Below are positions 8,197 through 19,326 of a stretch of 45,000 bases of DNA, one piece after another. Within the stretch, counting starts at the first letter, position 1, and every line of letters begins with the position of its first letter. Under the pieces are notes generated by a model. It was not told the DNA's origin. It did not search any database and saw nothing but the letters and a program-made list of their open reading frames with translations. Origin of the DNA: Prorocentrum cordatum. Lineage: Eukaryota > Sar > Dinophyceae > Prorocentrales > Prorocentraceae. The stretch covers positions 317,094 to 362,093 of the forward strand of contig CAUYUJ010013892.1 in the NCBI GenBank assembly GCA_963575745.1, written 5' to 3'. The translations under genes were made by a program, and so were the position numbers.

Positions 8197-9900
8197 TTCG
8201 TTCATACCTGAACGGGGGAAGTTTTGTGCCCAGACACACATGGCGCAATTGTCACCCCCACCCAGGGAACGAGCGGCCGAAGTTGAGCGCTCCAGATGCC
8301 ATTCTAGACCTAGCCCTGCCAACCAGGCCCACCGCAAGACCACAGGATGCCCCAGCTCCGCGGACGGAGCCAGCCCTCTGATGGCCCACCTTGCCAGCAG
8401 CAACGTCACCTGCTTGGACCCGAGCTGGAATGCTGTGGCAGAGCGCCGCGAGCACTGCGAGCACTGCGGAACCACCACTTAGAAACCGGACGCCCTGCTG
8501 TTCGCATCCACACCTTTGACCGGGGCATCCGGTCGCCAGTTATCGGCCTCAGCCTGGCCCTTCGTGCCAGCTGCCCCCAGGATAGGAAGAACGAATGGCG
8601 ACAACAACACCACCAGGGCGAGAAGATGCGAGGAGCAAGGGGGGTCTGCCTGGTGGTGTGGTCCCCCCCTCTCGCTCGAGACATCCCCAGCCCCCGGCTC
8701 GGGGGGGCATCGTGGACCTCCTCGCTGGAGGTGGCCCCCTGTTGGTGTCGGTGTCGCTTCTCCTCCCTCCGACAGGACATCGCGTGCGCGAGGCGCCACG
8801 TCTACGGTAACCTCAGCCGCTGCATCCGCATGGATAGGCGCCCGCTCCCCGCCCGGCCCCTGCGGCGCGCCTTGTTGGCGCCCCCCATGCGCCCTCTCAT
8901 GCTATGACTGGGCGAAGCGGCAGCGCAGGCAGATCCCACGGTCGCCAAGCAGGGCGCTCGTCGACGACGGCAGCCCCGCAGCACCCCCCGGCTGTGGAAG
9001 TGCAAGCCTCTCCTGACCCAACAGTTCTGTTTGACAAACTGCCGGGTCAGAACACTCACCCGGGCAAAGGCGGGGGACGGACCGTAGGCGACGAGCTTAA
9101 CCGCCAAGTCGCCGTCCTCCCCCTCGCACTCAAAACCCACCACCTGGTAAAGCTGGTCGGGGCTATATCAACGTGGCGCCAGATGGCGAGGGCCCAATCA
9201 TCAATCTCGAAGCCGCTGCCGACGCTGGAACGAAAAAAACCATCGAGCGCCTCCCACGAATCGGGCGTCTCCGTGAAGGCACCCAACTGAGAGCTCGATC
9301 GGTCCATTCCAACGTGGCTAACATGCGCACCACAGGCACGGGTATCCAAGCCCCCAAGGGCGATCATGGATCTCACACTGGGCGCCCTACGCCCTAGCGC
9401 CCCCCCAGCCACGCTCGGCACCGTCACCCACGGGGGAGCGCCGCTTGGGCTGAGAAGGCAAGCGCGGAGAGACACCAGCCTCAACGCGAGAGCCGAATCG
9501 CTCCACAACCACGCGCAAACATTCCAACGGGGGGGACCTGTTGTCAGCAGAGTTTGGCAAACCGATGCCCAACTCGAATGGTCATGGCCCGAATGTGCCA
9601 CCATGTGCGACGATGGGGGCACCCGCCTCTCCCGGCTCCAGCTGCCAGCTGGTCTCTTCGCGCACGTGCTCTGGGCTACGCAGCGGAGAGCTTCCCCCTG
9701 GCGCCATTCCCCCGACGCATCACAACCACCAGGCACGATCTTGGAGCCGCTGCCGCAATCAAGCAGGGCCTCGACCATTCGTCCTTCACCTGGATCCTCA
9801 GGACCACTGGCAATGCCACATGCACAGCATGGCAAATCTGCCTCCTCTGGAACCACCTCTGCGGGGGTGGGCACACCCAGCAGAGGAAAGTCCGGGCCGG
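8197..9900. other. GC-rich sequence without a defensible gene
   Basis: Several frames are open on both strands, but none has a recognisable motif or continuous coding character. Given the RNase H remnant just downstream on the plus strand, part of this may be the decayed upstream portion of that retroelement. Confidence 0.4.
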
Positions 9901-9940
9901 CATCTCGGCGGACTCCCCCCTGCGCAGATGGCGCGACCAA

Positions 9941-9983
9941 GAAGAAGAAGAAAAAGAAGAAGAAGAAGAAGAAGAAGAAGCCC
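9941..9983. repeat. (AAG)n microsatellite inside a retroelement remnant
   Basis: A run of AAGAAG/AAAAAGAAG interrupts the plus-strand frame that leads into the RNase H domain. It gives a Glu/Lys run there and poly-Phe on the other strand. Confidence 0.85.
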
Positions 9984-10570
9984 AGGATCACACTGTCGGG
10001 AGAGGTCTTTTCTGGGCGACCCAAAAGACCGCCCTCGAGGCCACGATCACCGATCAACACTGGCATGATCTCCCGCCACAGACCAGCCACTGCGGCCTCT
10101 GAGAGGAAGCCCCCACCCTGCTCGACCTCCAGGTAGCTCTGGCGGAGGGCGAGCTCCCACAGCCCATCCCGAGACCGCCCCAGGACGGCGCGGACGATGA
10201 TGCCTGCCAAGAGTGCACCGACGACCACGGCACCCGACGGGCCTACGCCGCGACCGACGGGGCCTGCTCCAAACAGGCCCGCCCACTCCTGGGCAGGGCG
10301 GGCTTTGGCGTGTGTGACGGTCGTGAGTACTGGCTGAACCACTCGGCCCCCGTTTGCACTGCCTGGCACATCCCGCGCAACGGACGGAACGCCTCGCCAT
10401 GCTACACCACGTCGAAACGACGGAACGACCGCTCCACGTCTTCGTTGACAACCGAGCGGTCGTCGACGGTTTCGCACACCTCCACAAGGGCAAACCACCG
10501 CAGCGCGCGGGGCGGCAGCCGGACCCAAGTCAAGTCAAGCCACCCCGCTCGCACGAGGGCGGGCCCATAT
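9984..10570 (+). pseudogene. RNase H domain of a non-LTR retroelement, frameshifted
   Basis: Plus-strand reading gives EEAPTLLDLQVALAEGELP, then YAATDGACSKQ, GRAGFGVCDGREYW. After a frame change near 10340-10385 it gives TERLAMLHHV and HVFVDNRAVVDGFAHLHKG. This is the RNase H type I layout: catalytic Asp in TDGA (codon 10256-10258), Glu in TERLA (10387-10389) and Asp in VDN (10447-10449). The first Asp is in a different frame from the other two, and a TGA lies just upstream near 10100, so the copy is not functional as it stands. The frame ends at TAG near 10570. In intact elements RNase H processes the RNA strand during reverse transcription and lies C-terminal to RT. The upstream RT on this strand is not recognisable. 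Confidence 0.65.
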
Positions 10571-10642
10571 AGGGCGCGAGGGAAAAATATCAAATGCCAG
10601 TCACTATTCAGGCCTGGTGCGCAAAGGAAGCATCGCGCCTGC

Positions 10643-11074
10643 TCACGTCGACGTGCAGAAGTTCAGGAAATCTTCTGTCATATCCACCCATGCTGAGTAA
10701 TATTGTGCAGCTTCTTGCCACGGTCCGATGTGGTTCGCCCGGCAGAACGAGGATAGCTTCGCGTCCCATGACAGAAGAGGACGACCCTGTGAGCGTGATC
10801 CCGACGGCGTCCAATGCAAGGCTCTCTGCACCCAACGATCTGGTGGTAAACCCGAAACGTATGCTGCCAGATCCCAACGGCAGCCGGACCCTTCGCAGAA
10901 AATCCACATCGGGTGCTTCTTGCGAAACAGGACCTGTTCGAATCCCAGAGGGCCGAAAGTCGCCATGGGGAGCAGGGCCTCAACAAAGGCCGCATCACGC
11001 CCATCGCTGAAGGTATCGGGCGCTACGTCGACGAACTCGCTGTCGCTGCGGCGAGGCTTTGAAGTATCGCGCAA
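10643..11074 (-). pseudogene. C-terminal segment of a non-LTR retroelement polyprotein
   Basis: A minus-strand frame of 144 codons ends in phrases SGLPPDRWVQRALHWTP, GRPLLSWDAKLSSFC and AWVDMTEDFLNFCTST followed by a stop. The order RWV-x-RALxW, GRP-x(3)-WDxKLxxFC resembles the tail of protist LINE-like polyproteins, where a W-RP-W motif follows RT. This is recalled pattern knowledge. It is on the opposite strand to the RNase H fragment at 9984-10570 and so comes from a different insertion. The upstream part in the same orientation may be the degenerate material at 13400-17530. Confidence 0.45.
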
Positions 11075-13400
11075 ACGCGGTCGACGATGTGGGACGGCGC
11101 CAGAAATCTACCGCGGCACTCCACAGCGCGGCCGTCTCGCCATGCACGACCAGCGACGCCGCGCGCCCCCGCTGCCCCGCGGGAGAGCAGAGCGCGCCAG
11201 GTCTGAGCTCTCCAAGAAAACGGAACCCAGCGCGCGCACCGCCAGACAGGGAGGGCGGGGCACAGACGCACAAGGAGGACCACCTCCGATGGCCAGGCCA
11301 CCAGGCCCCGACCTCTTCGACGAACTGGATGAACCCTACACGCCCCCCCACCGCGGACGACTTCGAAGCTGATGACTTCGACCTGCTGATTAGGGCTCGG
11401 GACCTCCCTCGACGAAAGCCAGCGACGACCCCGAATTCCTTTCACAGCGCCACCCCCTCGGAAAAAACCGATGCCGCCGAAGGCCACCTGGGCGAGACGG
11501 CACAGCGCGACGGCAACCCACCACTCTCGGCTCAACGCCTTCCCCCACCCAGTCGGCCGGTCGAGAGGCCGGGGGCGACGGCCGCCGCGCCAGCGGCATC
11601 GCGCAACGCACGGACCGCAGACAAGCTTTCATCACGCAGCACCTCACTGCGGCTGGCGGCCGGCAACGAGGGGGCTGCCAGACAACTCTCGCCGCCAGCA
11701 TACTAACGCCCCACCAGCCAACCAAGGGGCCGGCGACCTCTCCCCACCAGATCCAGGCACAACCAGCGCCGCTGATCGCCAGGTTTCCACCGTGCGCAAG
11801 AGGCGTGGAGCGGCCTGCCATCGATTTTCCGGCCTGGTGCGGCCATGGGGGTCCACGGCAACCTCCAAGCCTTCCCTGGCGCTCAAAAGGCGGCGCATCA
11901 GTGCTAGCCCCTCTCGTCGGGCCTCGTGAATTGCTGGCGCCCGCTTTGTCGTCTGCTCCTCCTGGGCCGCTGCGGGGGCTGCCCCACGGCGGCGCCGCTC
12001 TGCCCTGGGCGCCGAGGCGCGAATGCCAGACGGGCCCCCGAAAGGTCTGATCACCGCCGCCCGCCCTCGTTTCCAGACGGGAGCCCCTCTGATCCGCACC
12101 AGGGGGGCAGTCGCCCCGCCGCCCCTGCCCCGCCCGCGCGCGGCGCCGCCCACTTTCGCCAGGCACGTGCGGCCCCGGGGCCCGGGCCCGCCGTCCCACT
12201 TGTTGCGATCTCCTCCCTCTCCCCCCTCTTCCGTTTCTCCTCCCCGCCCCGACCCTTCGTCCCCGTTCCTCCTCCATCGTGAGGTTTGTCCACCCAACCT
12301 TAGGAAGATCACTGCTTCCAAGGATGGGAGAGCCCACGTGCTCCACTTGAACCGACAGAGCACGCCTAACCCCCCGGGGCATCAGCAATACACGGTCGCC
12401 CCTCCAAGTATTATTCCCATTGGACGCGCCTGTCGATGCCGGACACCCCCAACAACAAAAACTGGCCTAGTCCGAGCAATCGGACGGAGGCTGCCCTGGC
12501 ACATGCGCCAGGTTCAGACCAAACCTGGTGAGCAGCTGGGGGGCGGTCCACCGCTCACCCCAAGTCGGGTCGGCTCAGGCACGGTCGCGGGCCACTTCCC
12601 CCGGGGCCAATAGCCCCATCGTAGCAGCGCGCAGAAGGCACAGGAGGTCGGCTGGAGCGGGCGCCCGAGGTTCGGAAGCAGTCCAGCCGCGGCACAGCTT
12701 GGCACAGCTCGGAGAGAGACCCCTGAGCAACCTCACGGGTGCGCGGCACGCCCGGGGATGCTCGGCGCGAGCCGTCGAGCCCCCCAAAAGCGCATCCGCC
12801 GCACCTCAACCAAGACATCACACAACCACTCCAGCCCGCCCGCGCCCCCGCCCCGCCCCGCCCCGCACCTTCACTATCGCGAGGTCGTGACCCTGCAACA
12901 ATATCAGCACCTTAGCCTCAGTGAACGACCGGGCTGGCCCTGGCACTGAGGCAGAGTCCAAGAACAATGGAACGCGGAAACTAACGAGAGCCGCACGAAC
13001 ACCACGACGGCTAGATCGTGCATGTATTTCTCTCGCAGGCGACGGGCTATCCTGGATGGCCTTTCCTTGGGTGGAGGCTTCGCGCCTTCGGGGCCTTCAG
13101 AGCCCTCTTTGGGGAATCCCGCAACGCCGGACCAACCTCTTTGGGCCGTGAGAACGTCCTGGTAGACCACCCCCAAAAGACAGATGGCCTCTTGCGAAGC
13201 AACAAGCTCATCAAATCGACTGCCGACACCGTCGACAGATGCGCGAAATCCTCGCCATCGCGGGCCCGCTGCCCGGGCCCGCGCTCTACCGGCGCGACGC
13301 CGTGCGCAGCGGAGATTCATTCGCCGCGCACGTAAACTTGACGCACGGGCCATCCGGCTCAACGGAACCTAGCCGAGATGGGGCCGAGGCCGATCCATCG
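11075..13400. other. GC-rich, no defensible gene
   Basis: Long open frames on both strands are mostly Arg/Pro/Gly-rich and follow from the high GC. A minus-strand patch around 13080-13240 (FDELVASQEAICLLGVVYQ) looks like eroded coding sequence, but I cannot name it. Confidence 0.4.
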
Positions 13401-16400
13401 CTGGAGAAAATAACTAGAGCTGACCGCTGGCAGGCCTGTTAGACCAATGAATATATTACACTGGCTGGCAATCAGGACGGGGCCGTCAGCTCTCTCGGAT
13501 CGGGCGGAACAACCGCGAACTGCCCCGCGCCCTGGCGCCGGCGCTTCACGCCCCCCCCCCCCTGCCTGGCCGACCTGCCTCGGGAGAAAATCCCCCCTGT
13601 CGGCGGCGGAGGCAAGAGCTTCAAATCGCCTGTGGATGGGCGTTCCTGAGGGCGCCCTGCAAATCTGACGCCGCCCTATATCTCTGAATCGGCGCTCGCG
13701 CAAACGCTCCTGGGCCCGGGCCTCCAAAGAGAAGCATTGCCGACGCTGCTCAGGTGACGTCGCTGCCGCGCAATTCCACGCGAGCTGCCCACCATGTGAT
13801 TGGCCCCCTGCCGGAGCCCAGGGCGGCACCAGACGCGACCGACAAATGGGCGGAGGCTCGGCGAACGCGCCGACTCGGGGGCCCGGGCGATCTCGGCCAG
13901 GGTCAACGACCGGACGCGCGCAGGATATGCGCGCGGGGTCACCTCACTGCCTTCTCGCGGGCAAACCTAGGGCCCTGCCTTCTCGCGGGCGCACCCAGAG
14001 TCGCCACCGCCCAGGGAGTCCGCGCGCGGCCCATCTCGCCAACGGCAGCCTTGGAGACGGGATGGACCACATCCAGCGAGGGCGAGCCACTCCAAACAGC
14101 TTCGGCATAATGGTCGCCCACGCCGGCGCAGCAACAAAAAACGCAGGGGCCCGCCCCGCCCCCGCCCCTTCAGGGCGCGAGCGCAGCTTGACAGAGGCAA
14201 GAGCTCCAGCCTTGGACTTGCCCGCGCCCTCGTCGGCCGCCACGCGCAGCGCGCGCGCCCGCAGCCCAGCGAGCCCAGCAACCGCCGCGCCCCGAAGAGC
14301 TCCAGCTTGAGGCCCAGCCCCATGTGTTCCAGCGACGTGGGTCCCAGCCAGCTTTTGCATCCCCAGCCCCCCACCACTCCGCGCCGCCTACCCGAGCCCC
14401 CCGAGCGCCGCCGCCCCCCCCCCCCCCCAGCCACAGAAAAAAAACCTGCAGGCCACTGTGCCACGCCCCATGGGCCCAACCGAGATCGCGCTGGAGAACT
14501 GAAGGGACTTGCACTTACAATTGAAGCCGGCGAGGATCTCCTTGCAAGATGCAACGAAGTTGGTCTTCAACAAACATCCTCAGATGGAGCTCATCAAACC
14601 CCTTTCTCCCAATCGACGCCTGCCTGCCCCGGGGCCGTCGATGGCGCTGCGCGACGCGCCTAGCATCTAGAGCGAAATGTCACCCACCGCGCCGCGGATG
14701 CGAAGAGAGGGGAAGGCGCGGGACAGCCAGCGCAAGAGCCTGCACAGCACCACCTCGGCGAACGACGCGGCGAGACGACAGTCCGCCAGATAAGCGCCCG
14801 CGGCCAAGAACACGCCAGAGCGCGCTCCGGCAAACGAGGGGGCTCTTAGTCCAGCGCGCAAACATTAGGCACAGCATGTAAGACCAGGGTGAAAACCGCT
14901 TCCCGGTGCCTCGTCGAAGAGAATGCCAGGGGCCACTAGCTCGAACAACTTCCCATGGTCGGCGCAGAGGGTGGGAACTGCAAAGCCTTTTTGCCGATCA
15001 TATTCGTCAAGCATGGCATGCTGCCACCCGGCGCGATCGCGCCCCATGTCTTCCGGCCACCGAAAGAAGGGGGCGCGGTGGCGCATTTTCCAAGCACGGA
15101 ACAGGGGCCGAATAAGTGCCGGCGCGCGCAGTCCAGCACCTTCGGGTTTGCCCATCAAGACCATGACGGCAAGAAAGATGTCGCGGGAATTTGCCACGGG
15201 TCGCGCCCCCAAGCGAGAATGCCGCACATCAGCCTCTCGGGAAACACCCCGGGGAGATGCGACCGAGATAACGGGTTCCCGCAGTCTGCGCCCAATCCAC
15301 TGCCGAGCTGGAACCCACCCGAAGCCCATCTGAGCTCCTGCGCCGTGGGCCCCGAGAAGGAAGGCGCATCGGGCGACGCCTGAACTCGGGCCTCCGCGAG
15401 GCCCCTCTTGCGATTCTGCCGCAGGCGGCCCCGATCGCCCGAGAGAGCGGCGCCCCCTGGCCCCCCCAGAGGTCCCGGCCGTCCTCGGCCAACGGGCCCA
15501 TGGCTATATTCTTGTCCCTGGCGTAGGCGCGGGCTGACATACCTCCATCTGCGACTGCCCGTTGGGCCAGAGACTTCCACCCCGACCGTCGAGCGCGGGG
15601 GGGCCGCGGCAGCGAGAGCGCCGCGAGTCGACCAGCAGCCGGGCAACGCGCGCCCGACCCCGCGACCGTCAGCGGCAAGGATGTCCCCGATCAGGTCGGC
15701 CATCGAAGGGGCCGCGACTAAAAACTGAGGCAACAGCAGCGACGCGCCCATCTCAGCGGGCCGTCTCGGACTTCCGTCCAAAGCGGCCACGCGAAACCGA
15801 GCTTTGCGCCGCTGGGCCTTGCTCGGCAGGGGGGACGAGGGAGCGCCGCGCCCGTTGCTGAGGAGTGGCCTCAGGATGACCTCTGGGGAGAGAGCACGCC
15901 GACAAAAACTTCCACTTCTACCCGCATGCCCCCGTCGTTGCCCCCCAGATACGTCGAACGCCCTACGCCATTTAAGTTCCGAATGGGCCACCCGCTGGCC
16001 CCAAGTCGCCACGCAGTCCAGGCCCGCGTTGCTGCCCACTTCCCAGCCCCAAGTCGCATCCGCAGGTGCACGCGGGCATCCAGCGGGCATCTTAGCGGGG
16101 AACTTCTTCCAGACGCACCCGACGTGAATAGGGGTGCTCAACGACGCCCCCATCGGCTAAAGCTCGACAGGGGAGCGGGGCGGAGCGGGCGCGCCATGCA
16201 TCGCGCTGATCTCGCACACGCAGGACAGGAGGCCTTCAGACGAGATGAAGAAATCAGATCGGCACCCAAACCCGAGGCGCACGCGGACACGATCGAATAG
16301 ACCACCGCCGCCCCATTGCTGGAGCACCAGCCCCCGAGGCCCTCGCTCTCCGGGTCCATGTCGGCATCGCGCCCGATGGTCCACGGCGCCGCGGCGCCCT

Positions 16401-17530
16401 CCAGGCGGCGCCCCCGGGAGGCCGGAAACTCAGCACTGTGGCCGCGCGCGCCCGCCGAGCGGTGGAGGTCGACGGAGGTCCGCGGGGGGCCCCCGAGCAC
16501 CACCGCGCGCGCGCCCAGTGAGGATCTTGCCCGACACCTCGGGGCCCCGCGCGAAGGCTTGGGGGGCGAGCGCGTTGGTCGATGTAGCGAAGACCTCCAG
16601 CGAGCACCCCAGCAGAGTTTGCCGGCGCGCTGTCCCCCGCGGGAAGCGCGGGGCAAAAATCAGCCGCAATGCCTTTGGCCCCGATGGCTCGAACATGCTC
16701 AGAGGTGATCCCTGAGTCGAATAACCTCGCCTCCTGCCCCGCGAAAGAACTGCGGCCCAGGCCCGGCGAGGCCCTTGTCCAACCGCCACGCCACCGCAGT
16801 TCCCCAGGAGCTCGAACAGTTGGAACTGCACGGAAGGAAGCCCCAACGTATGATTCTGGCTCTCACCGCCCTAGTCCTGGCGGGAGCTGGAGGCCCCGTG
16901 CCCGACGACGCGGCGGAAACTGCAGGGAGGGGCTGCAACTGTACAGCAACGCGCTCACAAGGCACGTCGTCGCCGTCACGGAGCCTGCGCCCTCCGTGAG
17001 GCCCCCGGGTATCAGCTGCGCGAAGTTGTGAGAGAGCACGCCGATCGCGCGCCTTTCGATCCTGACCTTTAGTATTTCGGCCACCCGATCCCGCGCAGTG
17101 CGGGGGCGAGGGGGGCTCGCCCGTCACGCTGCTTGCGCACGCCAAGGCGACAACGTCAGGGGCGCCCCCGATCCCCTCTGACGAAGATCGCGCTGGTCGT
17201 CTGCACGGCCCGGTAGAACTCACAGCTAACGCGGCGCCCGAAGAGGGCGTCCTACTCGCGCGAGGCGATGCCATCGGATCGAGCCCGGAGTCCTGAAAAG
17301 TGAGCTCGGACCTGGCCGCTGGCACCGAGAAGTCGAGCGCAGGCCACTCCAAATCAACAATACTGTTCGCTCAGAAAGGTCGACTGCGCTGCTGTCGCGG
17401 CGGCGGCGGCACCGACCAATCTTGCGCGTCGCCATCAGCGCCGACGGCCACGACGCACGAACCTGTTGGCGCAGCGCTACGCGCAGGATGCAAGGAGCAG
17501 GCGCGCTGCTCAGGAGGCAGATGTCGAGCT
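13400..17530 (-). pseudogene. Degenerate reverse-transcriptase-type retroelement
   Basis: Minus-strand fragments in several frames line up in RT order. At about 15180-14920 are VMVLMGKPEGAGLRAPAL, RPLFRAWKMRHRAP, HAMLDEYDRQKGFAVP and DHGKLFELVAPGIL, matching the fingers/palm region where elements of this type read xxPKPxGxxRPIxLxxxLxRLW. At about 14820-14670 are LAASFAEVVLCRLLRWL and RIRGAVGDISL, the position of the xxDD box. The first Asp is replaced (V-G-D, codons 14679-14687), so catalysis would be lost. Further downstream, phrases such as ARRLLGSLGCGRARCAWRP fit the post-RT region. Frame changes and stops between blocks mean the copy is long dead. An endonuclease domain is not recognisable with confidence. 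Confidence 0.5.
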
Positions 17531-17535
17531 CCTCA

Positions 17536-17925
17536 CTACCCCCGCTTCCCTTCCCAGGCCATGATCGCAAGCTGCTCGGCAAGGTTCCTCTTGGAAGCAC
17601 CAAACATTTCAGCTTGCTGCGGGCCTGCACCTTCGCCTGCCGCTGCCCCGCAGGCATCGCTGCCCTCGGCGGTGGCCTTGCCGAGCTTGTCGAATTCATC
17701 GTCGTCGTCGAGGTCCGCGCCATCGCCCTCAGGAACAGCAGGGCGAGGGCGGGCAAGATTGGCGGCGGCCGCCGCGTGAGCCTCGAGCATCGCATGCGGC
17801 GTCTCGAAGCGGCCATCCTGCGCCGTTCTCTGCTGCTGGAACCAAGGCTTGAATCCCGCGCTGGCGCCTGTGAGAATCGTCTCCTCCATCTTGAGAGCTG
17901 GGCCCTTGCCGGCGCCATTCAGTCG
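17536..17925 (-). CDS. Candidate exon, unknown protein, abutting an inverted-repeat element
   Basis: On the minus strand the frame reads ARLNGAGKGPALK, then MEETILTGASAGFKPWFQQ, HAMLEAHAAAAANLARP, an acidic ADLDDDDEFDKLGK, and MFGASKRNLAEQLAIMAWEG. It has coherent amphipathic helices and GC-ending codons. It starts at the edge of the element at 17923-18058, whose end (CATGTAG on this strand) would act as the acceptor. It may be the N-terminal part of the retroelement polyprotein that follows, or a separate host exon. No homologue is recognised. Confidence 0.4.
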   Translation of the reverse strand, partial: RLNGAGKGPALKMEETILTGASAGFKPWFQQQRTAQDGRFETPHAMLEAHAAAAANLARPRPAVPEGDGADLDDDDEFDKLGKATAEGSDACGAAAGEGAGPQQAEMFGASKRNLAEQLAIMAWEGKRG

Positions 17926-18058
17926 CGCGTGTCCCCCTACATGAGGATACGGGGCAAAACATAAAAATAAATCTACAAATGCTCCAAAGTGGCAAACAAT
18001 AATCCCCCGACGATTTCATCGATTTCCGAATATTCCCCCTGTAGAGGGGCAGGCCTGT
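17923..18058. mobile_element. Diverged copy of the terminal-inverted-repeat element
   Basis: One end reads CGCGTGTCCCCCTACATGAG and the other AATATTCCCCCTGTAGAGGG plus GCAGGCCT. The interior is AT-rich with CATAAAAATAAAT and AATAATCCCCCGACGATTTC, aligning with the 152-bp copy at 7412-7563. Its ends are less well preserved. It again lies next to a coding-like exon (17536-17925). Confidence 0.65.
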
Positions 18059-18135
18059 AGATGGGCGCGAAAAATGCGTTGAGCTGCTCGGAATCTCACC
18101 GAGGCTGCCCGAACTAGAAATTACCAAAAAAGCCA

Positions 18136-18147
18136 CAAAAAAAAAAA

Positions 18148-18216
<69 letters not shown>
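18136..18216. repeat. Poly(A) homopolymer
   Basis: An unbroken run of about 68 A (18149-18216) follows a shorter A11 run. It could be a retroposed tail or simple homopolymer growth. No gene body can be matched to its 5' side. Confidence 0.9.
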
Positions 18217-18217
<1 letters not shown>

Positions 18218-19326
18218 ATCGCCAAAAAAGAATGGGTATACCAAATATTCCAAACATTAGACGCACTTGCGCTAAGCACGTCTGAGCGGGGACATGCGCA
18301 TGCACAGCCACGCCCCATCCGAAACGGCCCAGAGGAGGACAATGAGGAGGAGGAGAGGGAGAAGGGGAGGGAGAGGGAGGAGGAAGGGGGAGGAGGAGGA
18401 GGGGGAAAGAAGGATGAGGATGAGGAGCAATAGCAGGAGGAGGGGGGGGCCCATCTGTTACCAGACGCGGCGCTCGACGAATACAGAGCCAATCTGGCGC
18501 ACATGGCCCCGGCGACGGTGACGAGGACGCAGGATGATGATGACGAGAATGGGAGGAACCACGAGGCATGACAATGGCGCGGCTGAAGACGAGAGGGGCG
18601 AATGAGAGAGCGAATATGGCGAGTGCGCGCCCCTCGACCCCATTTCGGCCCTGGGCCCGAGTGGCGTGGCCCAGGGGTTGTCAAAGGTGCCAGGCGCAAA
18701 GCGAATCCCGCCCATACGATGATGATGGCCCTGATGAGACGAAGACGGGCCAGAGATGGGAGACGGGAGGGCTCGTCTGCGCCACGATCTCTCAAGCCCG
18801 CAGGCTCCGGAACGAGGTCTAACAACAGAAAGCAGAAACGTCGAATACCGTGCCCGCGCAAGGCGGGAGGCGACCCGATGTGGGGGAGGGGGGGCATCGA
18901 GGAACGGGCGAAAGCAAGGCAAGCCGCCAAGCGCTGACCGCACTGCCGCGCAGTGCCGAACATACCAAAGCACTACCTACGTCCGCTTCGAGCGCAAAGA
19001 TCACCCCCTCTCCACCATCATCCCATCCTCGTGCTACCGCCAGCCCCCAACTCCATTCTCCTATCCATCTTGTTCCTCCGCCTCATGCTGGTCTCCCCAT
19101 CTCCTTCTCCTGTCACTCCTCCGCCGTCTCCCAATGCTGCCCGCCTTCGCAAAGGTGGGACTTCCACAGACAACTGGAGAAAATCGACCCCGCGACAGAA
19201 AAAACGTAGCCACGCGTGAACCGCGCCCAAAGAAGGGGCGGGAGGTCGAGGGCCCGGGGCGGGGGAGAGGCGGGCAGGGCTCGCACGCGGCCCGATGGGG
19301 CCAGTCAAGCCAACTGCATGGCTGCT
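18217..19326. other. Gap with a purine-rich tract, no gene
   Basis: The plus strand is GGA/GAG-rich at 18330-18450. The rest has open frames without motifs. It lies downstream of the 3' end of gene B (minus strand) and may include its 3' UTR. Confidence 0.45.

Noticed and set aside
9056-10528. A 490-residue minus-strand frame with a poly-Phe run
   Set aside because: The Phe run is the AAG microsatellite read backwards, and the region carries a recognisable RNase H on the plus strand.
18149-18216. Poly(A) tail of a retroposed gene
   Set aside because: No gene body or target-site duplication could be found beside it; a plain homopolymer is the simpler reading.
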